Positions 34,231-43,044 of a DNA stretch of 64,000 nt are shown here, piece after piece (the stretch's first letter is position 1; every line of letters begins with the position of its first letter). Under the pieces are notes generated by a model that was given only the letters and a program-made list of their open reading frames with translations, had not been told where the DNA came from and made no database searches. Position numbers and translations under genes: made by a program. The stretch comes from Pelagibacteraceae bacterium AG-426-M19 (GTDB lineage Bacteria > Pseudomonadota > Alphaproteobacteria > Pelagibacterales > Pelagibacteraceae): NCBI GenBank assembly GCA_003210025.1, contig QCNW01000001.1:124001-188000 (forward strand), in the 5' to 3' direction.

Positions 34231-35235
34231 ATGAAGTTATCAAAAAAGATATCAGCACTAATTCTTTCTGTAGCTCTGTTAATTGGAAGCTTTGGTCAAG
34301 CCAATGCAGCTAAAAGACTTCACGCAGCTATAGCAGATTGGACTGGTGGGATAATTACGTGCGAAGTTGCCGTAGCAATTCTTGAAAGAGAAATGGGATA
34401 CAAAATTAAACAAACTGTATTTCCTTCAGGAACTGGTTTATGGGAAGCAATCGCTGCAGGTGAGTTAGACTTCGCTTGCGAAAGTTGGCCAAGTTACGCT
34501 GAAGCTGACACTGTTATGTTAAAAGAGGACTTAATATACGAAGGTAAAGTCGTTGGTACATACAGTGGTGATGGAAGTGTAGACTTACTTGGAACAGCAG
34601 GAATAATCGGTATGTCAGATTACTGGATACCAAGATATGCTGCTGAGGAACTAGGTATTAAAACTTGGAAAGACTTAAATAAACACAAAGCAAAATTTGC
34701 AACAATTGAAAGTGGTGAGAAAGGTAGACTTATTGGATGTCCGGTTGCAGGTTGGAACTGTCATGACCAAAAAAGACTTGATCTTTTAGGAATAGACTTC
34801 CAGGCTGATGAACTTGGAACAGAAGCTGCTGCTATCGCAGAAGCAAAAGCTGCTTACATGCGTAAAGAGCCATTCCTACTTTATCTATGGTCACCGCATT
34901 GGTTCTTTGGTGAGTATGATATGGTTGGTGTACAACTTCCAGAACACAAAACTTGTGACAGCTTCACTGAAGCAAATAACTGGAAAGATTGTGGAACTGC
35001 TGCATGGCCAGCAACTGGTTGGGCTAAAGATTACACGATGAACTACGGTAACCCAGCTACTTTTGCTAGTGCAGAACATGCTGATGCTAAGAAGTTCTTT
35101 GAAAAAATGTCTTTACAAAATATTGACCAAGCTAAAATGTTAGTTGAAGTTGATATTAAGAAAAGAGATGTTAAAGAAGTTGTTAATGAGTGGTTAGACA
35201 ATAATCCAGATAAATGGAAAAGTTGGCTTCCATAA
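34231..35235 (+). CDS. proX: quaternary-amine ABC substrate-binding protein, ProX/OpuAC-like
   Basis: Periplasmic binding protein of 334 residues. The signal peptide (MKLSKKISALILSVALLIGS, cleavage after ANA) is followed by AAIADWTGGIITCEVAVAILEREMGY, the usual OpuAC opening. Several Trp/Tyr residues suited to an aromatic cage are present (FACESWPSYAE, PVAGWNCHDQ, LYLWSPHWFFGEYDMV). Ribosome site GAGAGGAAATAA precedes the ATG. Carnitine-pathway genes immediately downstream suggest glycine betaine, carnitine or gamma-butyrobetaine as ligand. Confidence 0.92.
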   Translation: MKLSKKISALILSVALLIGSFGQANAAKRLHAAIADWTGGIITCEVAVAILEREMGYKIKQTVFPSGTGLWEAIAAGELDFACESWPSYAEADTVMLKEDLIYEGKVVGTYSGDGSVDLLGTAGIIGMSDYWIPRYAAEELGIKTWKDLNKHKAKFATIESGEKGRLIGCPVAGWNCHDQKRLDLLGIDFQADELGTEAAAIAEAKAAYMRKEPFLLYLWSPHWFFGEYDMVGVQLPEHKTCDSFTEANNWKDCGTAAWPATGWAKDYTMNYGNPATFASAEHADAKKFFEKMSLQNIDQAKMLVEVDIKKRDVKEVVNEWLDNNPDKWKSWLP

Positions 35236-35256
35236 TAACTTTAAAATAAATTAGAT

Positions 35257-35287
35257 AAAAAGGGCTTTGATTTTCAAAGCCCTTTTT
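35257..35287. terminator. bidirectional hairpin terminator between proX and the dioxygenase gene
   Basis: 14-bp inverted repeat AAAAAGGGCTTTGA / TCAAAGCCCTTTTT with a 3-base loop, followed by a T tract on the plus strand and preceded by an A tract. It serves both convergent genes: the stop of the dioxygenase gene begins at 35290. Confidence 0.92.
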
Positions 35288-35289
35288 TT

Positions 35290-36414
35290 TTATTTCTTTA
35301 GATAATTTAATCTACCCACAATTTCATCTCTATCCATGTAATAACCTTGTAAGTGTCTGTGTCCAGAATTTGGATCAAATTCAGTTCTTCCATGAAGCAC
35401 TCTTCTATTATTGAATGTATATATATCTCCTGGTCTTAGCCTAAATTTTATTTGAAATTTGTCATCGTGTAAAAGTTTTCCAAATTTATGATGTGATTTA
35501 TAAACTTTATCCATTTGATCTGGGTGACAATCTAATGCATCCATGGTTGCAGTACTAAATCTAACATCATTATAATCACCATCTTTTGTTAGACTTATTG
35601 CAGTGCCATAAAAGCTTCTATGAGCTTCTTGTGTGTAATCTTTGTCTCTAAACTTTAAAGGAATCTTTGTAAGTGTATCAAACGTATCTCTGTCGTTATT
35701 CTTTAAATATTCTGCAACAGCGAATGCGTCTACTGCTGATGAGTCACCACCTTTTGCTGAATTAACTAAACAATGTAAAAATTGATACCCAGGAGGATTT
35801 TCAAACCATGGTAAATCCATATGATTTTGAAGTGCATGAGCTGTATAAGCTGAGTTATTAGGTTTTGGTATATTTATAACTTCAAAAGGTGTTTTAAAAA
35901 ATGTCTCTCTTGTGTGACTAATTCTGTTTAAAACAGGGAACGCTGAATTTTTTTCTACTGGAGCATTATAAACTATTGCTATTCCTTTATAATGAAGAAG
36001 CTCTAACCATTTAACTAATCCCTCTTCAGAAGATATAATTTCATTGTGATCTATATATATACTATGAATATTTTTTTCTAAACTGCCATCCCATAATTGA
36101 TAAGGTGATTTGTATTCTTCGTTATTTTTAATTGTGTAACAATTTTCTCTAAGCCAACTAATATCATAATGGCTTACATGATTTCCCTCACTCCACTCTA
36201 TTTCTAATTTACCATCACTATTAAGATTATATTTTTTTGGGTTTATATTTTCTGATACATCTAAAATATTAAACATTCGATGCCTAGAATCTTTATCGTG
36301 TGCTGTAGGGCAATTATCTCTCAGCCACATATAATTAAATTTACTCTCTTTTCCGTCATCCCAAATTACTTGAAGATAAGTCCCGTTTTTTGAGATTTTT
36401 GAAATTGAGTGCAT
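35290..36414 (-). CDS. gamma-butyrobetaine hydroxylase-like Fe(II)/2-oxoglutarate dioxygenase
   Basis: About 374 residues from the ATG at 36412-36414 (a longer frame from 36426 adds only MILI and overlaps a putative -10). The N-terminal domain has DDGKESKFNYMWLRDNCPTAHD, as in gamma-butyrobetaine dioxygenase and trimethyllysine dioxygenase, although most of the zinc cysteines of animal BBOX1 are missing. The TauD-like core has the iron ligands in HMDLPW (His198, Asp200) and in NNRRVLHGRTEF (His341). The enzyme converts gamma-butyrobetaine to L-carnitine. The nearby carnitine dehydrogenase and BKACE genes strongly support this; other betaine hydroxylations remain possible. Confidence 0.85.
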   Translation of the reverse strand: MHSISKISKNGTYLQVIWDDGKESKFNYMWLRDNCPTAHDKDSRHRMFNILDVSENINPKKYNLNSDGKLEIEWSEGNHVSHYDISWLRENCYTIKNNEEYKSPYQLWDGSLEKNIHSIYIDHNEIISSEEGLVKWLELLHYKGIAIVYNAPVEKNSAFPVLNRISHTRETFFKTPFEVINIPKPNNSAYTAHALQNHMDLPWFENPPGYQFLHCLVNSAKGGDSSAVDAFAVAEYLKNNDRDTFDTLTKIPLKFRDKDYTQEAHRSFYGTAISLTKDGDYNDVRFSTATMDALDCHPDQMDKVYKSHHKFGKLLHDDKFQIKFRLRPGDIYTFNNRRVLHGRTEFDPNSGHRHLQGYYMDRDEIVGRLNYLKK

Positions 36415-36424
36415 AATCAATATC

Positions 36425-36453
36425 AATATAAAATAATTTAATGCTCAATTCAA
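36425..36453 (-). promoter_or_regulatory. possible promoter of the gamma-butyrobetaine hydroxylase-like gene
   Basis: On the minus strand TTGAAT (36448-36453) and TATATT (36425-36430) are separated by 17 bases. The transcript would start only a few bases before the ATG at 36414, so the message would be nearly leaderless. A TTGACA at 36461-36466 on the plus strand could serve the divergent SDR gene but has no good -10. Confidence 0.3.
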
Positions 36454-36516
36454 TTATTAGTTGACATATTAATAGTTGGAAGATTTGTTAGTTTGAATTA
36501 TCTTTTAAAATTAAAA

Positions 36517-37302
36517 ATGAGCATAACCTTAAAAAATAAAAAAATAATCATATCCGCAGGAGGTTCGGGTATTGGATGGAGTTCGGCAAAAATATTTTTA
36601 GATAAAGGTGCAATAGTATATCTTTGTGATATCAATCCAACTTTTCTGAATAAATGCAAGAAGCACAAGCTCAATAATAAAAAATTATTTGTATTTCAGT
36701 GCGATGCCTCGGACGAAAACCAAGTAAAAAATTTTTTTAGCAAAATATTAAAAAAAACAAAAAAAATTGATGCTTTAATAAATAACGTAGGAATTGCTGG
36801 ACCAACTGGGACACTTGAAAAATTAAAAAGCAAGGATTGGGAAAATACATTAAAAGTAAACGTTATTAGCCATTTTTATTTTTCAAAATATTCAATTCCA
36901 TTGCTAAAAAAAAATAAAGGTGGAGCTATAATAAATTTATCATCAACCGCAGGTATATTTGGATTTCCATTAAGATCTCCTTACTGTGCAAGTAAGTGGG
37001 CAGTTGTTGGTATAACCAAAACACTGGCAATGGAACTAGGAAAATTTAAAATTAGAGTAAACGCTATTTGTCCTGGAACAATTAAGGGAGATAGAATGGG
37101 TAGAGTGATAAGGGATAAATCGAAGTTTTTAAATGTTTCAAAAAAATTAATAGAAAAAGAATTTGTTTCAATGACTTCAATGAATACCTGGGTTTATGAA
37201 GAGGATATTGGAGGAATTTGTAGCTTTTTAATTTCGAATGATGCGCCAAGGATATCGGGACAAGTAATTGCTGTGGACGGCAATACTTTAAGAATGCATT
37301 AG
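36517..37302 (+). CDS. short-chain dehydrogenase/reductase
   Basis: NAD(P)-dependent oxidoreductase, about 261 residues from the ATG at 36517; an upstream TTG frame at 36493 adds eight residues and is less likely. Motifs are IIISAGGSGIGWSSAKIFLDKG (cofactor), INNVGIAGPTGTLE, the catalytic Ser in NLSSTAGIFGFP and YCASKWA with Tyr and Lys, then VNAICPGTIKGDRM. It is divergent from the hydroxylase-like gene and convergent with the carnitine dehydrogenase cluster. It could oxidise a hydroxy or 3-hydroxybutyrate-like intermediate of the pathway; no substrate is proven. Confidence 0.87.
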   Translation: MSITLKNKKIIISAGGSGIGWSSAKIFLDKGAIVYLCDINPTFLNKCKKHKLNNKKLFVFQCDASDENQVKNFFSKILKKTKKIDALINNVGIAGPTGTLEKLKSKDWENTLKVNVISHFYFSKYSIPLLKKNKGGAIINLSSTAGIFGFPLRSPYCASKWAVVGITKTLAMELGKFKIRVNAICPGTIKGDRMGRVIRDKSKFLNVSKKLIEKEFVSMTSMNTWVYEEDIGGICSFLISNDAPRISGQVIAVDGNTLRMH

Positions 37303-37305
37303 TTA

Positions 37306-37719
37306 TTAAACTTTAATATTTTTTTCGCTTATTTCCATAAATGGAAAATGAGATTCTTTATAATGTATGTTCTCTGCTTTATTTAAAAAACTAATATCGT
37401 CTAGTAAACCTGCATATAAATAGTATTTTTTATACTTTTCTACATAAGTTAAAATAGGAGCAGCACATTTCCCACAAAAATGTTTTTTAATTTTATTACC
37501 ACTGCCGCCTTCATGTTCATAAATTTTTAATTTAGACTTATCGATATCTATTGCTCCATCTCTTAGCAGTATAATTGTCATTATTCCTCCTATTTTTTTT
37601 CTACAATCAATACAATGACAATTGAAAACTAAAGGGACTTCATCAAGCTTAACCTTAAAAGTTATACTTCCACAGATACATCCACCAGTTTTATTTATAA
37701 AAATTTTTTCTTTCATCAA
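37306..37719 (-). CDS. GFA/CENP-V family zinc protein (copy 1)
   Basis: 137 residues. Zinc-binding cysteines appear as GGCICGSITF, NCHCIDCRKKIGG and FCGKCAAP, the pattern of the glutathione-dependent formaldehyde-activating enzyme family. Most members have no proven activity. Its start overlaps the stop of carnitine dehydrogenase by four bases, so it is co-transcribed as the last gene of that run. A link with formaldehyde made during demethylation is conceivable but speculative. A second copy is at 42510. Confidence 0.82.
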   Translation of the reverse strand: MMKEKIFINKTGGCICGSITFKVKLDEVPLVFNCHCIDCRKKIGGIMTIILLRDGAIDIDKSKLKIYEHEGGSGNKIKKHFCGKCAAPILTYVEKYKKYYLYAGLLDDISFLNKAENIHYKESHFPFMEISEKNIKV

Positions 37720-38657
37720 TTTCTAATTTTAATCTCATATTTTTTTCTAATTTTTAATACATCAACTAAATATTGGTCCCTAATATTTGAAAGCATATTA
37801 ATTGATTTACCTTTAGCTTGTTTTTTTGTACCTGATATAAGTTTAGAAGATAATTTGTTTGTTAACTTTGGAGCTTTTAATTTAGTCCAAGGTAATTTTA
37901 AGGCTGGACCAAATTGCTTTAACATATGTTTCATTCCTGCATTACCTCCAGCAAGATGAAAGGTTAAAAAGGTGCCCATTATTGAGTATCTAAGACCTGG
38001 TCCATCTTCTATTGCACGATCTAATTCCTGTGTTGTTGCATAATTTTCATTAATAATATGTAAACCCTCTCTCCACAATGCCTCTTGAAGTCTATCCGAT
38101 AAATAACCTGGTAATTCTTTTTTAAGCATGATTGGCCTCATTGAGATTGATTTGTAATATTTGTTTGCATCTGAAAGAAACTTTCTTGTAGTTTTTTTTC
38201 CAGGAACTATTTCAACTGCTGGCAATAAATACGCTGGGTTAAATGGATGTCCAATTATGCCTCTTTGAGGATTTTTACTCTTAGAAAAAATTTTAGAGGG
38301 CAAAAGTCCTGACGAACTTGAAGAAATAATTACATTTGATTTTACATATTTAGAGATTTTTTGGATTAAATCAGTTTTAACTTTATAATTCTCTAATACA
38401 CTTTCTTGAACAAAATCCACATTTGAAAGAGCCTTTTCCAAAGAATTAAAGAATTTTAAATTTTTAATTAAAATTTTTTTTCCAAAAAGTTTTTTTATAC
38501 TTTTTGAAGTTCTTTTTATTTCTTTTAAAACATAGTTTTTGAGATTTTTGTTTTGATCATATGCATGAACAATTTTGTTGTGAGCTAAATTTCTTATTAT
38601 CCAGCCAGTCCCTATGACACCAGTTCCAACTATTCCTACAGTTTTAATTTTTGACAT
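37716..38657 (-). CDS. L-carnitine dehydrogenase (3-hydroxyacyl-CoA dehydrogenase family)
   Basis: Oxidises L-carnitine to 3-dehydrocarnitine with NAD, cytoplasmic, 313 residues. The Rossmann motif is TVGIVGTGVIGTGW (7-20). Further hallmarks are SSSSSGLLPSKIF, GHPFNPAYLLPAVEIVPG, GYLSDRLQEALWREGLHI and the carnitine-dehydrogenase-like EDGPGLRYSIMGTFLTFHLAGGNAGM, FGPALKLPWTKL. It overlaps the BKACE stop/start by one base, and the two enzymes catalyse consecutive steps. Confidence 0.87.
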   Translation of the reverse strand: MSKIKTVGIVGTGVIGTGWIIRNLAHNKIVHAYDQNKNLKNYVLKEIKRTSKSIKKLFGKKILIKNLKFFNSLEKALSNVDFVQESVLENYKVKTDLIQKISKYVKSNVIISSSSSGLLPSKIFSKSKNPQRGIIGHPFNPAYLLPAVEIVPGKKTTRKFLSDANKYYKSISMRPIMLKKELPGYLSDRLQEALWREGLHIINENYATTQELDRAIEDGPGLRYSIMGTFLTFHLAGGNAGMKHMLKQFGPALKLPWTKLKAPKLTNKLSSKLISGTKKQAKGKSINMLSNIRDQYLVDVLKIRKKYEIKIRN

Positions 38658-39544
38658 TACTTGTGTTTTACAAGCTTTAATTTTTCTCTTGTTTCTGAAG
38701 GTGACATAATCTCTACGCCAAGATCTGTGACGATCCTTATAGCTTTCTCAACTAATTGAGGATTTGTTGCCAATTTTCCTTTGGATAAATATAAATTATC
38801 CTCTAAACCAACTCTTGGGTTACCTCCCATTACTACAGTTTGAGCAACATATGGCATTTCGTTTTTAGATATTGCAAAACCTGACCATATACCTTCTTTA
38901 GGCATTATATCTTTCATCGCTTGCATGGCTAATGGTGTTGCCGGTGCTCCCCATGGAATTCCTAAACACATTTGAAAAAGAGGTGGATCACTTAATAATC
39001 CCTCTTTATATAATTGAGCACCAAACCACATGTTTCCTAAATCAAAAGCTTCTATTTCAGGTTTAACTTTTATTTCTTGAAGTTTTTTTGCAGCTTTTCT
39101 TAAATCGTTAGGTGTGTTGACTGTGATAACTGAACTATCTCCAAAATTTAAGGTTCCACAATCAAGTGTGCATATTTCTGGAAGAAATTGTTCTGCATTA
39201 GCAATTCTTTCCATTACATCTGCCATGTCTGTCATTGGACCAAAGTCTAAAGGGTTCTTGCCTTGGCCGATATCTAAATCACCACCCATGCCTGTTGTGA
39301 GATTAAGAATTACATCAGTTTCAGATGATCTCACTCTGTCAACCACTTCTTTATAAAGCTCGAGTCTTCTACTTGGAGTTCCATCTTCCTCTCTGACATG
39401 GATATGGGCAATTGCAGCACCAGCTTTAGCAGACTCTATTGCTGCTTTTGCAATTTGCTCTGGAGTTTTAGGTAAATCAGGATGTTTACTTGCTGTATCA
39501 CCAGATCCTGTAACTGCACATGATATGAAGACCTTATTGTTCAT
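38657..39544 (-). CDS. beta-keto acid cleavage enzyme (BKACE, DUF849), dehydrocarnitine cleavage type
   Basis: Uses acetyl-CoA to split a beta-keto acid into acetoacetate and a new CoA ester, zinc-dependent, 295 residues. The metal-binding segment AGAAIAHIHVREEDGTPSRR (His47, His49) and ISCAVTGSGDT, NLTTGMGG and MGGNPRVGLEDNLYL are typical. With dehydrocarnitine the products would be betainyl-CoA and acetoacetate. Gene order dehydrogenase-BKACE and the nearby thioesterase reproduce the carnitine degradation set known from pseudomonads and rhizobia. First gene of the leftward run; divergent from the CitE-like gene. Confidence 0.9.
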   Translation of the reverse strand: MNNKVFISCAVTGSGDTASKHPDLPKTPEQIAKAAIESAKAGAAIAHIHVREEDGTPSRRLELYKEVVDRVRSSETDVILNLTTGMGGDLDIGQGKNPLDFGPMTDMADVMERIANAEQFLPEICTLDCGTLNFGDSSVITVNTPNDLRKAAKKLQEIKVKPEIEAFDLGNMWFGAQLYKEGLLSDPPLFQMCLGIPWGAPATPLAMQAMKDIMPKEGIWSGFAISKNEMPYVAQTVVMGGNPRVGLEDNLYLSKGKLATNPQLVEKAIRIVTDLGVEIMSPSETREKLKLVKHK

Positions 39545-39603
39545 TTTTATTTCTAGTAAAATATAATATCATATCATTAACAATTATAAGAAATAAAAAT
39601 TAA

Positions 39604-40464
39604 ATGGACTTAAATAAACTAAGGGTTAGACGTAGCTTTATATTTACACCAGGTCTTCAACCAGAGATGTTTCCAAAAGCCTTGGCTTCAGGAGCTGATA
39701 TGGTTTGTATAGAATTAGAAGATGGAATTGCCATGAAAGATAAAGACGAGGCAAGGAAAAATACTATTGAAGCATTAAAGTCACTAGAAGTAAAAAATGA
39801 TGTTGAATTAGTTGTTAGATTAAATTGTCAAAGAACTAAAAATGGTCTTTTAGACTTAGAAGCTCTTGCATCAAATAAACTAAAGGTTAAAGCTATCATG
39901 TTGCCTAAAGTTAAAACACCTGACGAAATTACATTTATTGATGACATGCTTACTGATTGTAATTTAGATACTGATCTTCATGTTATAATGGAAACTAATC
40001 AAGCTCTTGAAAGTATTTATGATATTGCACATTCTAGCGATAGAATAGTTGCTTTATATTTTGGTGGAGAGGATATGGCAGCAGAATTGAGAGTGGAAAA
40101 CAAATTAGAGAATTTAGTTTATGCAAGATCAAGGTTAGTTCATGCTGGCGCAAGTAAAGGAGTTGATGTTATTGATGTTCCTTATTTAAATTTGGAAGAT
40201 ATGGAAGGAATGAAAAAAGAAGCACAGTTTGTCAAAAATTTAGGTTTCACTGGAAAAGGATCGATTCATCCGAAACAAATAAGTATTTTAAATGAGATTT
40301 TTACTCCGTCTGAAGAAGAAATAAGTAAAGCTAAAAAAATTATGGATCAATTTAAAAAAGCAAATACAGGTTTAGTTGTAATAGATGGTAAATTGATAGA
40401 AAGACCTGTTTTAAGAGAGATGCAAAGAAAATTGTTAGTAGCAGATAAAATAAATAAAAGCTAA
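39604..40464 (+). CDS. HpcH/HpaI aldolase / citrate lyase beta (CitE)-like protein
   Basis: 286 residues, TIM-barrel of the CitE/malyl-CoA lyase group: RRSFIFTPGLQPEMFPKALASGADMVCIELEDG, KVKAIMLPKVKTPDE, HVIMETNQALESIYDI with a catalytic-type Glu, YFGGEDMAAEL and GSIHPKQI. Citrate lyase alpha/gamma genes are absent, so it is a stand-alone CitE-like lyase or thioesterase. It heads the rightward run with the thioesterase four bases downstream, and is divergent from BKACE. Role in carnitine or hydroxybutyrate metabolism is inferred only from position. Confidence 0.85.
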   Translation: MDLNKLRVRRSFIFTPGLQPEMFPKALASGADMVCIELEDGIAMKDKDEARKNTIEALKSLEVKNDVELVVRLNCQRTKNGLLDLEALASNKLKVKAIMLPKVKTPDEITFIDDMLTDCNLDTDLHVIMETNQALESIYDIAHSSDRIVALYFGGEDMAAELRVENKLENLVYARSRLVHAGASKGVDVIDVPYLNLEDMEGMKKEAQFVKNLGFTGKGSIHPKQISILNEIFTPSEEEISKAKKIMDQFKKANTGLVVIDGKLIERPVLREMQRKLLVADKINKS

Positions 40465-40468
40465 TAAA

Positions 40469-40936
40469 ATGGCATTTCATTTAGCTTCGAGAAAAATAAT
40501 AAAAGATTGGACAGATTATAATGAGCATATGAACATGGCTTATTATGTTTTAATTTTTGATGAAGCATGGGAAACAATGCTTAATAAATTTGATATGGGT
40601 GGAGCTAAAGCACAAATAAATAAAAGAAGTACAATGGTGGTTGAAACAAGAACAACTTACGACAATGAAGTTAAAGAAAATGAAGAAATTGATGTTTATT
40701 GCACTTTCTTTGATCATGATAAGAAAAGATTACATTTAAAATGTGAGATGATCGAAAAAAAAACAGGAAAACTTGCTGCAACTACAGAAAGTATATCTCT
40801 TTATATTGATCTTGAAAAAAGAAAAGTTACAGAATTTGAAGAAGATAAAATAAAAATTATGGATGATTTTATTAACGAAAATAAAAATAGTTTTAAATCA
40901 GATAAATTAGTACTTGCAGATAAACTTAAAAAGTAA
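40469..40936 (+). CDS. acyl-CoA thioesterase (4HBT hotdog), betainyl-CoA thioesterase candidate
   Basis: 155 residues, single hotdog fold: DWTDYNEHMNMAYYVLIFDEAWE (the HMN-type active-site helix), RTTYDNEVKENEEIDVYCTFFD and LAATTESISLYIDLEKRK. In carnitine-degrading bacteria a thioesterase of this family next to carnitine dehydrogenase and BKACE hydrolyses betainyl-CoA to glycine betaine. That is the likely role here. It is followed with no gap by the GMC oxidoreductase gene. Confidence 0.85.
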   Translation: MAFHLASRKIIKDWTDYNEHMNMAYYVLIFDEAWETMLNKFDMGGAKAQINKRSTMVVETRTTYDNEVKENEEIDVYCTFFDHDKKRLHLKCEMIEKKTGKLAATTESISLYIDLEKRKVTEFEEDKIKIMDDFINENKNSFKSDKLVLADKLKK

Positions 40937-42517
40937 ATGAATTTTGACTACATAATTGTTGGAGCTGGTACAGCAGGATGTGTTCTTGCAAATAGATTAA
41001 GTGAAAATGGGAAATTTAATGTTGCCTTGTTTGAGGCAGGTGGATCTAGTGATATTTGGAAAGTTAATATGCCTTTGGCAATTCTATATGCAATGCACGA
41101 TCCCAAATATAATTATAAATATTATTCAGAACCAGAGCCTAATTTAAATAATAGAAGATTATTTTGCCCAAGAGGAAAAATGGTAGGTGGTTGTTCTGCA
41201 CATAACGGAATGGTTTATGTTCGAGGAAACAAAAACGACTATGAGAGATGGGCCTCATTTGGCTTGAAATCATGGTCTTATGAAAATGTTTTACCGTTTT
41301 TTAAAAAAATTGAGACATGGTCTGAAGGAGAGAATGAATTCAGAGGTGGAAAGGGAATTTTGCCAGTAAATCAATCCAAAAATAAAAATCCTTTGTTTGG
41401 CGCTTTTATTAACGCTTCTGTTGAAGCGGGGTATAAACAAAATAATGACATGAACGGAGAAGATCAAGAAGGATTTGGAATGTATGATATTACAATTCAT
41501 AAAGGTCAAAGAGCTAGCGCTTCTAAATATTATCTAGAACCTGCAAAAAAAAGAAAAAATTTAAAAGTCTTTACCAATTCTTTTGCAGAAAGGATTATTT
41601 TTGAAGGAAAAAAAGCAGTTGGAATAGAGGTAAATATCAAAAATAAAGTCACAAAGGTTTATGCTAACAAAGAAGTTATTTTAAGTGGAGGTTCAATTAA
41701 TTCACCACAACTGTTAATGTTATCTGGTGTAGGACCTGAAAAAGATTTAAAAGATAAAGGAATTAATGTTGTACATTCTTTAGAGGGAGTAGGTCAAAAT
41801 TTACAAGACCATTTAGAAACCTATATTCAGCAAGAATGTAAAACTAAAGATACGCTCTATTCTTATGTTAACAAAATAAATATGCTTAAAATTGGTATTC
41901 AATGGTTTCTTTCAAAAAGTGGTCCATGTTCTACTTCATTTTTAGAAGCAGGTGGTTTCTGCAAATCTTCAGAAGACAAAAGCTATCCGAATATTCAATT
42001 TCATTTTTTTCCAGCATTCGTAATCGATCATGGATTAGTTGATCCTGACAGACATGGTTATCAATTACATGCAAGCTTGAACCAACCTAAAAGTAGAGGA
42101 CATATTAAATTAAATAGCTCAAATCCATACGATTACCCAAAAATTCAATTTAATTATTTAAAAGATGAATATGATTTAAAAGAAACAATTAAGTGTGTTC
42201 GTGTAGCTAGAAAGATTTTAAGTCAAGATTCAATGAAACCTTACGCTGGAAAAGAAATAGGTCCAGGTGAAAGTGCAACTGATGATGAACAAATAACCGA
42301 GTATATTAGATCAAAAGCCGAAACAGCTTATCATCCATCCTGTACATTAAAAATGGGAGTGGACAAAATGGCAGTAGTTGACGAAAAATTGAAAGTTCAT
42401 GGTTTAGAAAATTTAAGAGTTGCAGATGCCTCAGTTATGCCAGAGATTACAAGTGGTAATTTAAATGCACCTACTTTAATGATAGGTGAAAGAGCGGCTG
42501 ATTTTATCCTTAATTAG
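40937..42517 (+). CDS. GMC family FAD oxidoreductase (choline dehydrogenase-like)
   Basis: 526 residues, FAD-dependent alcohol oxidation. The dinucleotide motif is FDYIIVGAGTAGCVLANRLSE, followed by RGKMVGGCSAHNGMVYVRG, the GMC signature-2 region SGGSINSPQLLMLSGVG and the catalytic His in AYHPSCTLKMG with Asn in NLNAPTLMIGERAA. BetA-like choline dehydrogenase is the nearest well-known relative and would feed betaine aldehyde into the same glycine betaine pool, but no betaine aldehyde dehydrogenase is adjacent. Its end overlaps the convergent GFA gene by eight bases. Confidence 0.88.
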   Translation: MNFDYIIVGAGTAGCVLANRLSENGKFNVALFEAGGSSDIWKVNMPLAILYAMHDPKYNYKYYSEPEPNLNNRRLFCPRGKMVGGCSAHNGMVYVRGNKNDYERWASFGLKSWSYENVLPFFKKIETWSEGENEFRGGKGILPVNQSKNKNPLFGAFINASVEAGYKQNNDMNGEDQEGFGMYDITIHKGQRASASKYYLEPAKKRKNLKVFTNSFAERIIFEGKKAVGIEVNIKNKVTKVYANKEVILSGGSINSPQLLMLSGVGPEKDLKDKGINVVHSLEGVGQNLQDHLETYIQQECKTKDTLYSYVNKINMLKIGIQWFLSKSGPCSTSFLEAGGFCKSSEDKSYPNIQFHFFPAFVIDHGLVDPDRHGYQLHASLNQPKSRGHIKLNSSNPYDYPKIQFNYLKDEYDLKETIKCVRVARKILSQDSMKPYAGKEIGPGESATDDEQITEYIRSKAETAYHPSCTLKMGVDKMAVVDEKLKVHGLENLRVADASVMPEITSGNLNAPTLMIGERAADFILN

Positions 42518-42986
42518 TCTCGAGATATTTTTTATATCTATCTAAACTTTCGTTAGGCCAAGCAATTTTTGGATCATACATTTCATCATAGCAAATATTT
42601 TTGTCAGCAATATTTATCCATGGATCCTTATCTTTTACAAATATATGTGCTTGAGGTGGAAAGTCTTCCGGTTTCAAAAGAGTCTTTGTTCTAACTGTTA
42701 ATCTTCTAATTGCAAATTCATAATCGGCATAAATATAAACCCCACATTTTTTACAAAAGTAATGAGTACATTTCTTCCCACTACCTGCAATCAATTCAGC
42801 TTTTAAAAGTTCACCATTAATTTTTAAAGAATCTTCAAAAATACTAGTATTCATTACATAAGATGATCCAGTTAATTTTTTGCAATCTAAACAATGGCAG
42901 ACCTGAGTAAAAAGAGGTTTGCTATTTATTGAATACTTTACACACCCACAAATACATCCGCCATAAATTGGTTCAAAATCACTCAT
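42510..42986 (-). CDS. GFA/CENP-V family zinc protein (copy 2)
   Basis: 158 residues with the zinc cysteine sets GGCICGCVKY, CHCLDCKKLTGSSYV and HYFCKKCGVYIY. The C-terminal half (WPNESLDRYKKYLE) resembles that of GFA-like proteins near GMC oxidoreductases. No catalytic function can be stated. It shares its fold with copy 1 at 37306 but not its length, and is monocistronic and convergent with the GMC gene. Confidence 0.82.
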   Translation of the reverse strand: MSDFEPIYGGCICGCVKYSINSKPLFTQVCHCLDCKKLTGSSYVMNTSIFEDSLKINGELLKAELIAGSGKKCTHYFCKKCGVYIYADYEFAIRRLTVRTKTLLKPEDFPPQAHIFVKDKDPWINIADKNICYDEMYDPKIAWPNESLDRYKKYLETN

Positions 42987-43044
42987 TTCTTTAAGAGTAT
43001 CTTATTAATTATGAAGGTTAAAGTTTTTTTGATATAGGTGCGAT

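Noticed and set aside
42992-43004. TAAGA-GTA-TCTTA dyad between GFA and DMT genes
   Set aside because: Too short to distinguish from chance in AT-rich intergenic DNA.
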